64,000 nt of DNA from Aphis gossypii (Eukaryota > Arthropoda > Insecta > Hemiptera > Aphididae): assembly GCF_020184175.1 (NCBI RefSeq), contig NC_065530.1, positions 59,621,260-59,685,259 on the forward strand, in the 5' to 3' direction. The notes under the pieces are model-generated. The model was not told where the DNA came from and did not search any database. It saw nothing but the letters and a program-made list of their open reading frames with translations. The translations under genes were made by a program, and so were the position numbers. Below, one piece after another: positions 1 through 15,450 of the stretch. The first letter of the stretch is position 1; every line of letters begins with the position of its first letter.

Positions 1-3000
1 AAAATAAACAACATTTATTTTTATAGTTATAATATTTTAAAGTTTTTAATTTTTTTAAATGACGACATACATTTTTAATTTTATATTCTAGTCAGAATAT
101 TTTTTGGAGTATTTTCATACATGAAATCGAAATTCAGATGAGTAGTTTTACTAGTTTATGAGTTATACACTTATAACTTATAAGTTATAAGTATTTAAAG
201 TTTATGTGAACAAAGTAGTAAGATACAGGGATACCCCGCAAAATATCTGTCTACTACTCTGGATCAAAATAATATGAAATTAAAAATGTATGTTGTCATT
301 TAAAAAAATTAAAAACTTTAAAATATTTTTAAAATGTTGTTTATTTCGACAGGAAATTTAGTAAATTTCGTAAAACGTTAGTAAATTCCCAGTAAAACTT
401 CTGAAAAATGTCAATGATTTTATATCATATAACGACATAACGTGCAGTACAAATAAATTATATTTCATCACCAACTTGATAGAAATGTTTGGCTGGCAAT
501 TCCGGTTGTATAACCTCCAAAATTGATATTCGAGTATAAACGTATAATCAACTAAATAATTCATCGTATGCAAAATTTTTTTTTTAAAATTGATTTTCAA
601 CCCTTCACCCATCTCCAAACACATACACATATACACACATATTATAGGGAAAATGACACTATTCTATTACGAAATTGTTATCTTTAACAAATAGTCAAAT
701 TGTCAAACTGTCGAATTGTCGAATTATTGAATAACAGAACTTGTTCCTAATGTACATACAATAATGCCATTCTAATTAACCACTGATAAGTTTATACCGT
801 TGGACCGATAGGTACACAATAGTATTGATAGGTAATTCAATATAATATTGTATCAGCTAATAGAATTAGATAAAATCTGTGTTAGTACACTATACCTACA
901 GTACAATATTATAATATGAGAGTTTCAGTTAGACATTATGAAGCTAAAATTATAAATAGTATTTCAAGGGCAATTAATTGTTATAATATTACCATTATAA
1001 TTTAAATTCATATCATTGTTATTATATACACACCTTGCAGAAAACAGGCATTATGTTTGTAGCAATATCAGTTCAATAATTATATGATTTAATACATTAT
1101 TGTGGATTGAATTGTATTTTTTTTGCGTGTTGACGCGATTGATGCACTGTACCATTCATAAGTGGATCATACAATGTCATTTAGCCACTTATAATCCTGT
1201 TGATTATATCGACCCCGATTTTTAATTTGTATTTATTTGTTTTATGAGGTTAAAATAATGTATATATATTGTCACTATACATGTAGCAAAAATATTAATC
1301 ATATGTTTGAAAACTCTAAAAACGTTAATATTTTCAATTTACATAAAAATGTTAAATATACCTACACATAATATTTTTGTGTTATATTAAGGTATTACAG
1401 TTTTAAACATGATCTAAATTCAGTTGGACTTGAAAAAACTATAATGTGCGTGATACATAGCAAGTAAGGTTTCAAGGTCATCATACAGAGTTATACTTCT
1501 CTGTGATCTACTGACTGACATGACCTTTTTTGAAATAAACACACACACATATATATATATATAATATGTATATATAGACTTATAGTAGACTCATATATAT
1601 TACAGTGTACAAGATTCTGAGACAAATAAATGTCAGTTCGAATTATTGCAAATAAAGAAGAACCACTTTTCCATAAGGGTTCTAGATTAGAAAGTAGTTG
1701 AAATAGAATGTCAAGGATTTTCAAAAATGTACAATATATTATACTGTTTTTAAGTGATCCCGATGTATTTTTTTCATTAAATTGCTTAATTAATATTTAT
1801 GGTAATTTAACATTTGAATTTTTATGTGATATTGAAAATTCCTATTGTTATGTAGAATGCGAAAAGTTGAAAAAGAAATATTTCCAAGTACAGTTTTGTT
1901 ATAATTAATTTATAATACGATTTAAGAATTAGTTTCAACTACTATAATGTATATTGTATGAGTATTTTAAATTTCATTTGAATAAATTACAGGAATTCCA
2001 GCAGTGTTGATTTTTTTGGCTTAAGGCTTTTAAATAATCGGCTAAACGCCTATACATAAATAACTGATGTATAGATAAAATAAAATAATAATGAAGAAAT
2101 CGCGTGTAATAGGTGATGCGTGATGGACGTATGAGATTAACGTTTGATTTTATACAAACAATTCAGTGTATTTTTTGTTTGAATCTTTAAAGTACCTGTA
2201 CTTATTATATTTTTATAATAATAAATAGATAAAAAATAGTGTGAGTATTTAAAAATTACCTTTAATATATCCACTTGACTAATTAATTTTTAGTAGCTTC
2301 ACAACAAAAAATCAAGCAAATTCAATTCGTGTATTTCACTATAATTCCGTTAAAATAGTCAGGAACTATATGTTAATAAATTATCTGTTTAAAAAAATAA
2401 GGAAGTAAAAATAAAACAAAATTTTAATTTAATATTTTATAGATATATAAGATTCAATGATTAAACATTTTGAAAGTAAAACGTGTTATCCGTTATACTA
2501 TAATTTATAAATTAATTAGTTATTACTTACCTATTAGTAATTAGGGTAACAATTTACCTTGTACAATATCATATATATACATATACATATATATGTATAT
2601 AAGTAAGTATAAAACTGGTAATATTTTGCCAGTTTATAAATGTACAGTATGTATATTTCAAAGCTTTTTTATACATTAAGATGGTGAGAGGAAATTATAT
2701 CGTGGGTAACATGTGGGTAAGTAAAACGTTTAAGAAGTATCGATAAATAGAGGAAGGTCAAATAATAAATGACTTAATGTAATAAATTAATAAAACAATA
2801 TGATAAATCAAGACTCGAGCTCAAAATGATACAAAAAAATGAAAACTTTATTCTAAAATATAACGATTGTTTTGCATTACTCATTGTATCGTGTTACTAT
2901 GTGTGCCAATTAAATCTAAAATGATTTGTTTAATCATTTTTAAGCAATTAAGACAGAAAATGTAAGTCACATTGATATTTAACGGAACCTAGTTTTATTT

Positions 3001-3479
3001 AATTACATAATAATATATGACTATTTAGTTACAAGTATTGCACACTTGGGAATAATTAATCAAGATTACAACTAGTTACATTATCTTTAGTTCAATCAAT
3101 GCAAATTTAAATTTAAATATTTAGTAGTACACATTTTTTTATGAATTATAACTTAACATTCATTATTCATACAATCATTCAATATTCTGCTGGTACATAA
3201 AATAAACAGTTAAATTTAGTAAGAATTACGTGTTTTATACGACTTCAACTTATTTCTACGAATGAACAATTTTATTATATCAATGAATTGTTCTTGAATG
3301 ATGCATAAAGTTAATTTATTTAAGGAAAAATGCACATGTTTAATGAGTGAATGAATACTTTGATGATAGTTGACTAAAAATTCCAATGCTACTTACGGAC
3401 AAAGTTTGTTATTCAACATTATTCAAAATAATAATTATATAATAATAATATTTTTGCAGAAATTGATTACTAAACAATC
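1..3479. other. gene-free AT-rich stretch
   Basis: I see only simple repeats, the palindromic ATATAC-rich patch near 2566-2600, and short chance open frames without splice context or recognisable protein. No RNA gene was recognised. Confidence 0.5.
1538..1575. repeat. (AC)n(AT)n microsatellite
   Basis: A run of ACACACACAC passes into ATATATATAT and TATGTATATATA. Simple repeat. Confidence 0.9.
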
Positions 3480-4480
3480 GAAAACATGGCCAAGTGGGTT
3501 AGTGAGTACCGCTCTACTATATTTATATAGTAGGTGTCAAGTGGGTTACTAAAATGAATGTATTAAATTTGAATTGAACAATCATTATATACATAAATGA
3601 TTCTGAGAGAAGACGGTCTATCAATTTATACATAACTATTTCACTAAGTATATTTCATATCATTTTTATCAGTATTATTATTTATTAGTAATAGTAGTAA
3701 TACAGTTAGTCAGTTTAATTTTTGCTGAAAACAATACTTCTATATTATATGATTAATATTTAATTATAATAATATTATAATATTATTTTATATTCATATC
3801 ATATTATATTATTGTTGACTTTTGAGTCAATACTACCTTACCACAAAAATGTAAGAATAGTTTCATGATATAAATAAGTAATAGCTTAAAACTAATCTAC
3901 ATATTTACACGTACACATTTTTCAAGTCCCCGCTAATAATGTTTTTGAATTATACAATAAAATAACTAAAATTATTATTCTTTGTTTAAATATGAAATTT
4001 CATCAAAATTTGAACTTAAAATGCCTATAAAAAAAATTAGTGTCTATATATCATCTTTAAGGTTTTTAAATAATTACTATAAAAATTAAAAACTTAAAAG
4101 GAACATTGAATTCAATTTTTAAGCTTTTTTACCGAGCGAAAATTGTTTTATTAACAATAATATTTAAAAAAAAAATTAAAAATTGAACATTTTTTATGAC
4201 TTTAATAAGAGATCTAAAAGGGTAAATTTTATTATGTGTATAGAGTAATACCAAAAAAACAAATTCAATTTTTCTTAAAGATTAATTTTGCATAAGAATT
4301 CTAGTTTTTCTTTAATTTTTTTTTTTCATTAGTTTTTCACTATTATTTCAAAAAATAGTGAGCAGTTTTGAATTTAAATTTTTAAAAATACAAACTAGGT
4401 CTAATTTTCTACCAGAAACTTTCCTAAAAGTTGAAGAACTAAGCGTTTTTTTAAATACTTATCGTGTATGCAGATACAAA
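3480..4480 (+). repeat. dispersed aphid-type repeat, copy A
   Basis: Contains CAAGTGGGTTAGTGAGTACC, TAGTAGGTGTCAAGTGGGTT and GATTCTGAGAGAAGACGGT. It ends in a stretch with CAAACTAGGTCTAATTTT and AAAGTTGAAGAACTAAGCG. The same words recur in reverse at 17180-19180 and, for the distal half, at 30180-30545. No protein was recognised, so the class is unknown. Confidence 0.6.
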
Positions 4481-7400
4481 GAACCAAATTAACACACACG
4501 TAATCGTTATAAAATAAATAAGTAACTTCACCAATCCGTTTAAAATCTTCTAAAATAATAAAACCAGTTATTCCACAAAACCTGATAATTTTTCCTGTAA
4601 ACTCATTTTTGATCGATAAACTATTTTAAGTTAATTTTTTTCGTACGGCCTTAACTAAAATTTGTCAGTTCTTTCATTTTATAAATAACCAGAAAATAAA
4701 TTTTTTTTAATCAGGATCTAATGTAGCCTGTATACAATCTGTAGTATGGTAAAATAATAACAATATCTCATTTCACAAAGTATGAGAGCTTTTCCTATAT
4801 GAGGTAAGGTTTAAAACCTTAAATACGATGTTACCTTCTATTACCTTAATATTCTAAACAAATAAATAACTATATAAATACTTGATAATTATTCACCTTG
4901 TTTACGTCAACCAAAAAACTAGGTAGGTAAATAATAATAATAATCACAGTAGCCATACCTACTTTCATCGAGCAACAAGAAGAATTAAATATATACCTAG
5001 GTAGGTACTTAAAAATCTATAACGCTAATATTAACGATTTCCACAAAGCAAATAGCAAATACAAGACACAATAAAATAATATTCAAGTATACGATTACAC
5101 ATAATGCCACCTAGATATTGACCAACACATTGGTGGCTAATGCCAAATAATAATTACACACACTACACACACACACATCGAATATGATCGTTCCATAAAC
5201 GACGAGACTGACACATAGACTATCATGATAGTATTAATTTATATTATTTCGTCCTGTTGTTGTTATTACGATATGATATTATACACGTGTGATGCGTTGT
5301 GTTTATACGTATAATTACAATAATTACTACTGGCCATATTACTACATTTTCCATCTTATTCGATGTTTACATCTCTTAATATTATGCAGTATACACATGT
5401 ACGTATTGCTCAATGCGTTGTCTATGTATTTTGTTATTGCTGCGTTCACTGCGGTCTAATGCAGGGACTGCGTTTAATATAGTGTATGTACAGTCGTGTG
5501 GCAATAATCTAAAGACCGGACGTTTCATTTAGTCCAATTTGCCGGTCGATCGTCATCACCGGATAACTGGATTATTACGAAGAGGTGTAACTTTTGCCAT
5601 GGTCTTTAAACACGCGCAGTTTCATATATTATATTTTTTTTTTCGCAAACGATAGCACGAATATGGTATATGTTATTACGTAGAGACTGCAGTACTGCAC
5701 CATTGTAGGATATACTTGATGAAAAAGTTAGCTTTGCGCCACATACGTCATTAAGTTTACACTATTTATAATAATACAAATATCCATCATTGTACGTTCA
5801 AAAGCGGATGCCGTTTCATTAAAAAATTACAAAACTACATAATAATGTATATAATATGAATACGGGGTGACCCATTTAATGCAAGACACTTGGTATTTCA
5901 GAAAACACTAACGTTTTCGAAAATGTTTCTTTTATAAAAGTATAATAGGTCAATGCAAAACAACTTTTTTGAAAAAAAAAATTACAATTAATTAATTAAT
6001 TAATTTTCAGTTTTACAATATGCGTTTTTCATTTCATATTTTAAAGCAAAATCCTGAGTATTTAGATACATAATAATACAAATTCGGACAAGTAACTTAC
6101 TACCTAGTTATTGGTATTTAAAGTTTAAATTACTTAATGAAATAGTAGACTAATATTTTGTAAGGTACCATATTCCATTCCGCACGCTCATAAAAACTTT
6201 AAATACCTACTTATAAAATATTATAAACTACCTATTCATAAAAAAATCGATTTATACACATCAAAATAGGTACTTCTAAAAAATGTTCTACTCGGAAATA
6301 ATAAATTCAAAACGCATACTGTCATTAAAAAAAAAATTAAAAAAAGGTTATGATGAAAAACATTGAAAAATGTTTATTTTTTATAAAACTGTTAATATTT
6401 AACCACGTCATGATGTAAAAATAAAATTATTTTTTATGAAATTAGTAAATTTTAAAATAACAACAAGTAAAATGCGTCACCCTATACATTCACCTATGCC
6501 TACTTATATACATGTATTTTTCACGCACAGTTATACATTAATTAAAGTCAAATATATACGCAGGGCGTCATCGTCGTCTACATTATGTGTTATTGTTGTT
6601 CCCGATATCTATGCGAATTGACTCATTCAGTCCGGATGTATTTGTGACGGTAGTAGATCATTGTGTATTACACAATTTACACACTTTTCCGTGCGCGCGC
6701 CGGTCAATCGTTATTATAGGCGGTGTTAGTATTATTGTGATTTAGATAGGTACAGTGTGTAAAGCAATGACCCCACTAAAATTTCCACTGACGTTCAACG
6801 ATTTCAACAAAAACGAAATACCTTTTTTTATTAAAGTATTATACCTTCACATAATACAACACATGACGTATACGACCAATAATTATTATCAATCGGAGTC
6901 AGCAAAGTGCCATTAACATTAACGGGAACCAAATAAGTGATTTAGATAAAACGTGTACGACGTACGTCCTTGGTCCTTTGATACTCGGTCTCGACAGGTA
7001 CATCAATGCGATAATGAGATGTTTTATTACACAATAATCATTCTTATTTTTTTTTATTTAATGTGAACACACAACGACGACGGAGTCGTCTACGTCTGAC
7101 GCTCAAACTATCGTGATACGGTACATAGTATAGTGTTGTAAATACGAGGTATACCTACCCTATACCTACCTATTAGTGTTATTACTTATTACGCACACAC
7201 GTTGTTATTATTATTTTTTTTTCTTATCGTAAACACATAACAATGTTTAAATAAAAATTACATGCTATTATAACAGTGAGTTGTAAAATAGGTACCCAAC
7301 TTGTTGTAGTTATAAATATGACAATATAATATATTAATAGCTATTATTCATTATAATAAGGGGCACTCGAGTTCAACGCGATAGGTACACGATCTTTACT

Positions 7401-9052
7401 TCGTGTAAGTATGATACATCGTGAAACGTATTTCATAATTTTGTATTATGTCTCTTTTATATTAAATTTGTAATATTAAAATTAATTTTAAAAATCAAAA
7501 AATAATTATAATTTTCAGTAGTATTTTAAATTTTCTAGTATCACAACTCACGAATATAATTATAACATTAGGTACCTTAAAATTAAATTTGATATCCACA
7601 GTTTTCAATTCTGGATTTTTTTTTCTGTTTAAAAGTTCCATGTTTGTATAATGGACATAACTTAAGATTTGCTTCGATCATCATCGTAATTTGTTACAAT
7701 AAAATGCATATAAATGCAATAACCACCGTTATAATTTGTCATGAAACAGATAAAATACCTATACTATATCAGGTTGTATATTTTTTTTGCTCTTTTATTC
7801 CACTACCATAGTTGGTTATCAAAAAAAGGTCGATTTGCGCTTTTGGGTATCACCGATATTGGCTACATACACATTAAACGGGCATAGAAATAATAAATTA
7901 ATACCTTTAAATACAAACACGGTTGTCTTCCAGGAAAGGAGTCAAATAGGCCTGTCCCCCCCCCCCACCATATCTTGTAACTTTTTAAAAAAATCCTAAT
8001 TTTCTACAATAGAACTATTGCTAATTCCATTTTATTAATAAAATTGTACATGCATTATTATTACCTATACGTATTGATTACTAATTATATAAATTAAATG
8101 ATTACATTCTATATTTTCTAATAACTATTTATACTATATTTTGTTGTCTTAAAAATTAACTGTGATTAAAATTTTTAATCCATAAGCCATGACCTCTGAA
8201 GAGGTACTCGTACTGATATATATTTTTTTAATATTAGAGTAATTTGATAAACAAATCAAATTAATAAAATTAAAAACAATAAAGTAATATGGATTTTTTT
8301 GAATCTAAAATTTACTATATTATACCTTGTACGTTACTACATTAGTAAGACAGATATAACACATGGAGGTATAACGTCCCCTTATAACATAGATACCTAT
8401 ACTAATAGCAATTTTAAACTAATATACAAAGACGGTGAGTTTGAGAGGTGTGAGTTTACACCTTTTAATAATACATTATAATATATTATATAATTCAAAA
8501 ATTTATAATTTATATAAATTATAAATAACAACAATAAATAAATTCCAACATATTTCCAAAAATATTTGTTCTTACCTCTCTACTCTAATTTCTTTTTTTG
8601 AATATAATAATTAATAATATTTTTAACATTTTTGGCCTACTATTGCATGATGCTCAATTATTCTTCACTCTAAAACTCATATTGTGGTACAAACATCACT
8701 ACCTATATTATAGTCCCATATTATATGTTATAGATGCACTGTTAAGTGTTTACTATAAATCATTATTATTGCTAGGAATACTAGGTATTATAACCATCTA
8801 CTAAAGTAAATCACTCATCGACGTTATACACGACTAGTGTTATAATAATATATTATTTAGGATACTACTATCGATATGACTTCATCTTTGCAGACTTTAT
8901 TATCTTCAACAATACTTACAATATAATACTCTTAGTAATTATATTTAACCTTTGCATTGCTATGCAATTGCAATAATTATATAACTATAGTAATAATTAA
9001 TAATAAGGAAACAATAAACATATTCTATTATGTACAATTCATAATATAATAT

Positions 9053-9073
9053 GTATGTGTGTGTGTGTGTGTA
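9053..9073. repeat. (GT)n microsatellite
   Basis: Uninterrupted GT dinucleotides for about 20 bases. Confidence 0.9.
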
Positions 9074-11640
9074 TTGTATGCATTGTTATAGATGTAATTC
9101 CACGTTTCAAAATAAAACAGTAAATTATTTATTTAACGAAGCTTATTATGACCGTGAGGTGTCAAACAAATTAACTGTGCCTTTGTACATTCGTTTTTTA
9201 TTATATATAGTCATATAGGTGTACATTATATGTTTATAAAAAGGGTTAGACTCCGGATAGGCTATATCATCACATACAGTCAAAAATAATGTAATATTAA
9301 TGATATAATTTATCATTTTTAGGACATTTTAATAAAATATTTATTAATTTTATTAGTAATATTAAAACTTTTTAATTTAACTTCTTTGGCCTAAAGCTTA
9401 TATCACTATGCGCTTATACATTATTTCACCGAATAATTAAATTTAAATATGAATCCAAGTTGTAAGATGGCCGAAAGAATATGTTAAAGGTAACTTATTA
9501 ACAAACAATTCCCTTCGTTTTTTTCATGATTATTCCAAAACATGTCAAACATTCTTCCTACTATACATATTATACAAGATTCGTGATGACTAGATACTAA
9601 TCATTAAATTTCGAAAATCTTTAATCGAAAGTATATTTTATGAGCTAGCACTTAAAATTTAAAAACTACCTACCTATAAACACTAAAGTAAACTAAGCTC
9701 ACAAAACACTTTTCAAATGTAATGATTTATTGTTGCTTTCAAATTAAAAATAATATATAACATAGCAGCCTCGTACTAGTTGAAATGAGCCAACAGCTAG
9801 TTTCTGTATTCTAAACGTACCTACTTATGCATATTTATGTTAATGTTTAGTTCATCGACAGAAGACAGTAAAAAATTAACATTTTTAAAGAAGTTATAAT
9901 TTATTAAGTAGGTAAGTATAGAATATAGTGTTAACACAATATAATAATATACAGAATACTGCAGATTAAATGGATTATCTCAACCAGTAAAAACTATAAA
10001 ATTATTACTATTATAGATATTACATTAATATTAACTACTGTCATGGCACAGAAGCAATACGTACATTTTCCAAAAACAAGTATAAAAACTATGCTAAATT
10101 CTGAATGAATATATTAATTTTTTTTAAAAAAATGGACCATAAAAGTCATTGATAATTGTGCCTGCCACCTGTATAAATTACTATCGAAAACTGCATAAAA
10201 CATTTAAATTTCCATTTAAGAAAATATTGACAAATTTTTGATTCTCATTTTTTTTTTTAATGTAAAATATAACGCCTAACTATATTTGATTGTTCTTAAT
10301 ACATACCTAATGATTAACGCAACGATTATCAATTGTTTTTCCACCGTTTTTAAGATGTATAGCCATCAAGTTGAAAAGTATCAAACAATATAATAGTTAC
10401 GAGTTCTATGTTTTAAACAAAAAAATGTATGATAATAATTATACAATATAAATCTCAATAACTCTACGCATGTATACGTAAAGACTGAAGTTATCTATAG
10501 AACAATAAAACAGTAAATATTGAACCTGCAGCAAGTTTGATATTATGGATATCTTATTTCTATGTATTGTCCATTGACACATTCAAGACGAGTTCAATGA
10601 AATGCAACTATATACGTAATCAATATTACTAAAAAACTACTATTATTTTATTACAATAGGCACATTTCGGGATGGTGATGTTAGTAAATCCAGTGAATAT
10701 TATATAAGTAAAGAATTATTGAAATGAAAAAAAAATATGGAAAAAACATGTTTAACGAGTGCCGTGTGAAATCTTGTGTCACGTGAACTTGAAACATAAT
10801 ATACACCGGTTTTGAATTCCAGAAATTAAAAATTTCAAACACTTACAAACACGTTTTACTCATCATATATATAAAAATGGGGTTTGTTGAATATTAAATT
10901 AATCGTATACCTACAACCGTACAGGAATTAAAATAAAATGAGAAGTGATTATTTAACAAGTGTAGAATTAAGTAACAAATAACATTTTCCATCGACATAA
11001 TTTTTCAAGCCATATATAATCTAAGCTTCACAGTCCAAGCGGTTTATATTTTATAATCTTCTCTGAGCCTAAATAACAGATAACCCAAGGTTGATTAATG
11101 CACAAAAGTGTAGGTAGATGATATGAATAATTTTATGTTAAAAAAAAAATAATAATATTAATTCAAAACCGTCGTCATTCCGTTATCTACTTAAAAGTGT
11201 TAATCTTGTATTGTACGATTTTGACAGCTGTGCTTTGTATTATGTACAACGATTTTATAAAATATTTTTTTTCTAGCAAGTATGTTAAATTTTGGAAATC
11301 TTTCCATGAGGCATTTGCATCAAACAAGATGGTTGCTATCATGAGTTATTACCTACAACGCTACAACTACTTATACATCTCAACAGGTATTCATTATTTA
11401 ATATTGATTTTTTTAAATTTCTATAAAATGTTTTAACTTCGGTGAGCTTTATTCATATTATGAATAAATTATAATGAAATTTTAATAGCTTTTGTTAATC
11501 CGTAGAAAATAAAGTACAATAGATAACGTCTTTAAAACAGCTCCGCTCAGAATTTACAAATAAACGTTTCATTGCCATAAACTATACCTGAATACCACTA
11601 ACACAACGATAAGCAAAAAATAAAGTGCTAGTCCCTAGTA

Positions 11641-11691
11641 TTGTGCCAAAGTTTAAATATGCTAAAAAAAAAAAAATTTAATTTGGCACAA
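11641..11691. repeat. inverted repeat TTGTGCCAAA / TTTGGCACAA
   Basis: A perfect 10-bp inverted repeat separated by about 30 AT-rich bases including a long A-run. It could be a miniature-element relic or a cruciform. Nothing links it to a gene. Confidence 0.6.
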
Positions 11692-12902
11692 TTCGATATA
11701 GGCGGGGTGTCACTTATCACGGGCATGTAAATTAATAACATTTTTTTTTAAGTAAAAGTGTTTCCGTCATACCTTCAGGACTCCAGACTAGGTAATATTT
11801 AATACTCGATCAAAAACTGGTCTGTTATCGACTAGTAAATAATATTGCGGGAGACACATATTACATATTATACATTATACGCTGGTATTTTAATTTAGAC
11901 GCAACTGCAGGTCCGTACCGCGTGGTCTAATTATTTAATAACCACCTCCAGCCTATTTTCATGGTAACAATAATTGATCAGCAATTAATTTATTTTCTAT
12001 ATATTACATTCTTAAGATATATTTTCGTTATATTATTGCTATAGTTAAGATAAGACATAAGTCTACAAACTGTTATCTCATATACATCTAAATCTGGTAG
12101 ACTTTCGATTTTTTTTTAATCACTTCAATATATTATTGTTTCAATTATTTCATTTTAATTTGTATCATCATTACGAATATTATTTGATATTCGACCCATA
12201 AGATACATTCATGTAATATAATGAAAGTCAAACAGGTCTTTGGTAAAAAAAAAAAAAAAAAACAGTCAAAACTTTCTGGAAAGAGCCCATACTGCAAGCT
12301 GTTGCCAAAAACTCTAAATTCTTATAATAATATAAACTACGATACACGTAGGTCATATAATTCATATAAGATTATTAAAACTAAACCATCAAAATATCGT
12401 GCATAGTGCATATATTTACCTACTTTATAATATATAATTACATAGACTATTATAATATGATGTTATAATGTCATGGGTAATTCACACCGTTTTAGGGCTT
12501 GCTTAAATTACTAAAAATGTATAACCGAAAACCTACTGTAATCCTAGAAGTGCGTGCGCCTATCCATATTATATTTATAATAGAATTAACACTACGTATT
12601 CTGAAGAAACTAAACAACAATATATTATATTAATGCATGCAGACTGCAGTCAATTCGTTTTTAATGTACTCGGGGACGGCAGGAACGGATTGCAATATAT
12701 TATTTATATACTTGCACCTTCCCCAACATCGTTTGATGTGTCCGTCTGCAATGGTACACTGGAATTAATTTTCCGCTGTATAAACACGTATATATAAGTA
12801 AAATTAATCACGTCACCTATGTATACATATGGAATACTAGCCTATACACGTATGCATACATTATATGGAAAACGTATGCATAATATATAAACGGGGTTTA
12901 TG

Positions 12903-12929
12903 ATTATTATTATTATTATTATTATTATA
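12903..12929. repeat. (ATT)n microsatellite
   Basis: About nine consecutive ATT units. Confidence 0.9.
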
Positions 12930-15280
12930 ATGAATATACTTGTTATTTAAAACCTGAATCAGCTATTTGACGGTGTATTATATTATATTACTTTTATTGT
13001 ATTATTTATTATTAAAATTTACAAATTATTGTATTGAACTTGCCTACAATAAAACATCTCACGTAAACCAACGAATAAAACGTACCGGTACAAAAACTCG
13101 AGCGCGTGCGTGGACAAAATAATAATGAATCAAAAAAATGTTTTACGAATTATATATCTTATAACACGATGCTGTACGTACCAACGATTCTGAAACAGTT
13201 CATAAAAGTAAGGGAAACAAATTAAATTTTAAAACGGTTCAAGGCGAGTGGCTCGATATTTCAAAAAAAAAAAAAAAAAATATAATCAGGTTTAATCATA
13301 CATATATGTATAACTGGTTATATAGGTAGCCAATCGTACACCTGTATTATATAGGCGTATTATGTATATTATATATACCTGTTCCGTTATGTATGTGTGT
13401 GTGTGTAAAATGTTATATAGAAGCTGCGCGCAGACGCCCTAAGCCGTTTCGCTGTTATCACTGCGGGAGTCTTTGCAATATTATTCCATCGTCGCAGCAC
13501 ACATCGCGGTCCTGGGTGGGTAGTTAAGTACATTATACGAGTTAAAACACCGCGAGGGTACGTATACGTCATATGCGATAACGCATTATAGGTACACTCG
13601 GCGAGTTAATGTAACAGGTGTACTATGTAACATTGTAACCGATGTACAAGTACTATGCGACTCATTATTGGAACGCAACCGTGAAATTTTTTTTTTTTTT
13701 ACTCATGGTTATTTTCGCGAAAATTCTAAGTATACGTAAACGGGTACAACTGTATGACATAGATATGTATGATATATGCGTGTGTGCAGCAGATGATGAA
13801 TAATTTATAAACCGTGTAAAGACAGTATGGAAAATTGGAAACCGCTCATACTTGATATTTGTTTGGCGGTGCCACCGTTGATCCGGATTAATACAAGGCA
13901 ATTTAGCGATTATCCCTCTACCAAATCATTTTTGAATAATTAAAAAATATATATTATGTTAAATACATAAATATGTGGTATACTGGACAATTATTGCATA
14001 ATACCTAAATCGGTAAGTGATAAGTATGCTATATATTATATGCAGCCTTGTGTAGTTGTGCAGTTTTGATCACTAACGTATTCATACAAGCATAGTTTAC
14101 TTCATAACTTACTGATTACTTAAAAAGTTACAAACATGTTTTATATATAAGCAAAAAGCAAGGAAATTAATGTTATGAATGCCAACTTATTTTGTAAATA
14201 GGTAGTATGTTTATAGGTAGGTAGTTAATGTTTGAGTAGAACTCTAGAATCTACCTAGCAGCAGGTATTAAAATAATATTTTGTAAAATTTATTAAGTAC
14301 TTTCTTACTCAAATAATAATGTATTGTTTATAAGTATCCATTACACATTGGTGTCTCTGCCTGATAATATATGCTAAAACCTCCAACCTGCGCATTAATT
14401 ATATTAATTTATTAAAAGACCCGCGCATGTCTTGTCTTCGTCTTACTTATGCATAACATCACAAATATTACTCCAGAATAATCCATTTTACTATGTTAAA
14501 ATGAATTTACCTACTATCAATTTAAAAGGTAATAATTTGATTTAAACCATATACATACCTAAGTTTATTTTGATAATTTATTTTAAAAAAAATTAAAAGA
14601 ATTTTAAATTCTAAAATTTGAATTTTTATATATTATTTTACGTATAATATAATTGTTTGATCAAACTACATTTCAATGGATAAAAACATTTTTTAATGTT
14701 GAAATTTGATTGGATTTAACCAGAAAACCCTCTCTCTTTGGCACGACACTGGTTCGAGGTTTGATCAAAAATATCGAGCTAAATTTTAAACTGGTGAATA
14801 CTCGGATATTCTTAAATAATTATACATAAAACAAAAGTTCTAAAAACTATAAGACTAACTTCAAACTAAAGTATAAAGTTTGTGTTTCAATTTTCATTGT
14901 AGATAATCGTTTGCAAAGGTCGTTAACCAAAAATGTATGAAAAAGAACACAATTTTAAAACGTATGTTCATACATTATGACAGCCGTACATCAATCAGTC
15001 TTCACTAAATGCTTATATCATACCCAAGAAAACGGTTTATATAAGATTGGTGTAAAATGTTAATATACTTTTATACGAATATATAGTTCTACCTATCGTA
15101 CACAAAAAATAGTACGAATGTCCTTCAACCGATATTGTATACACATAACGACGAACTTCAACCAACCAATAATAAATGTACTTACAACTTTAGATAGACG
15201 TATAGAAAATAAGGTGTACGAATACAGTTCTACCTATCCTATACGAATAATAAGCTATTATAGCTAAACGTATTTGAACA

Positions 15281-15450
15281 CAGTGGCGTACCAAACAAAG
15301 GGATAGAGGGTAAGGGGTTTAACCTCCCCCCAACCATAAGTAAAATATGTATAATGATATATTTTAATGGGATATTATATTAATAACATTTTTTATTCAT
15401 ATATAAATGGTAACCCCTCTCCTCGTAAACGAATTCTGCGTACACTACTG
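15281..15450. mobile_element. hAT-like miniature element, 170 bp
   Basis: Starts CAGTGGCGTAC and ends with the inverse of CAGTAGTGTAC. Flanking octamers TTTGAACA and GTTAAACA match at six of eight positions, a decayed target duplication. Internal C-runs and G-runs resemble the other elements here. Confidence 0.6.

Larger units (their letters stand above)
4481..15280. other. gene-free AT-rich stretch
   Basis: No coding exon, tRNA or conserved motif was recognised on either strand. Locally less AT-rich patches occur at 5440-5700, 6590-6780 and 12640-12780, and a C-run lies at 7958-7970 in what looks like a transposon relic. Open frames of 60-80 codons here have low-complexity translations. Confidence 0.45.

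Noticed and set aside
12221..12406. Lysine-rich 61-codon open frame
   Set aside because: It derives from an A-run of 18 bases and is not protein-like beyond that.
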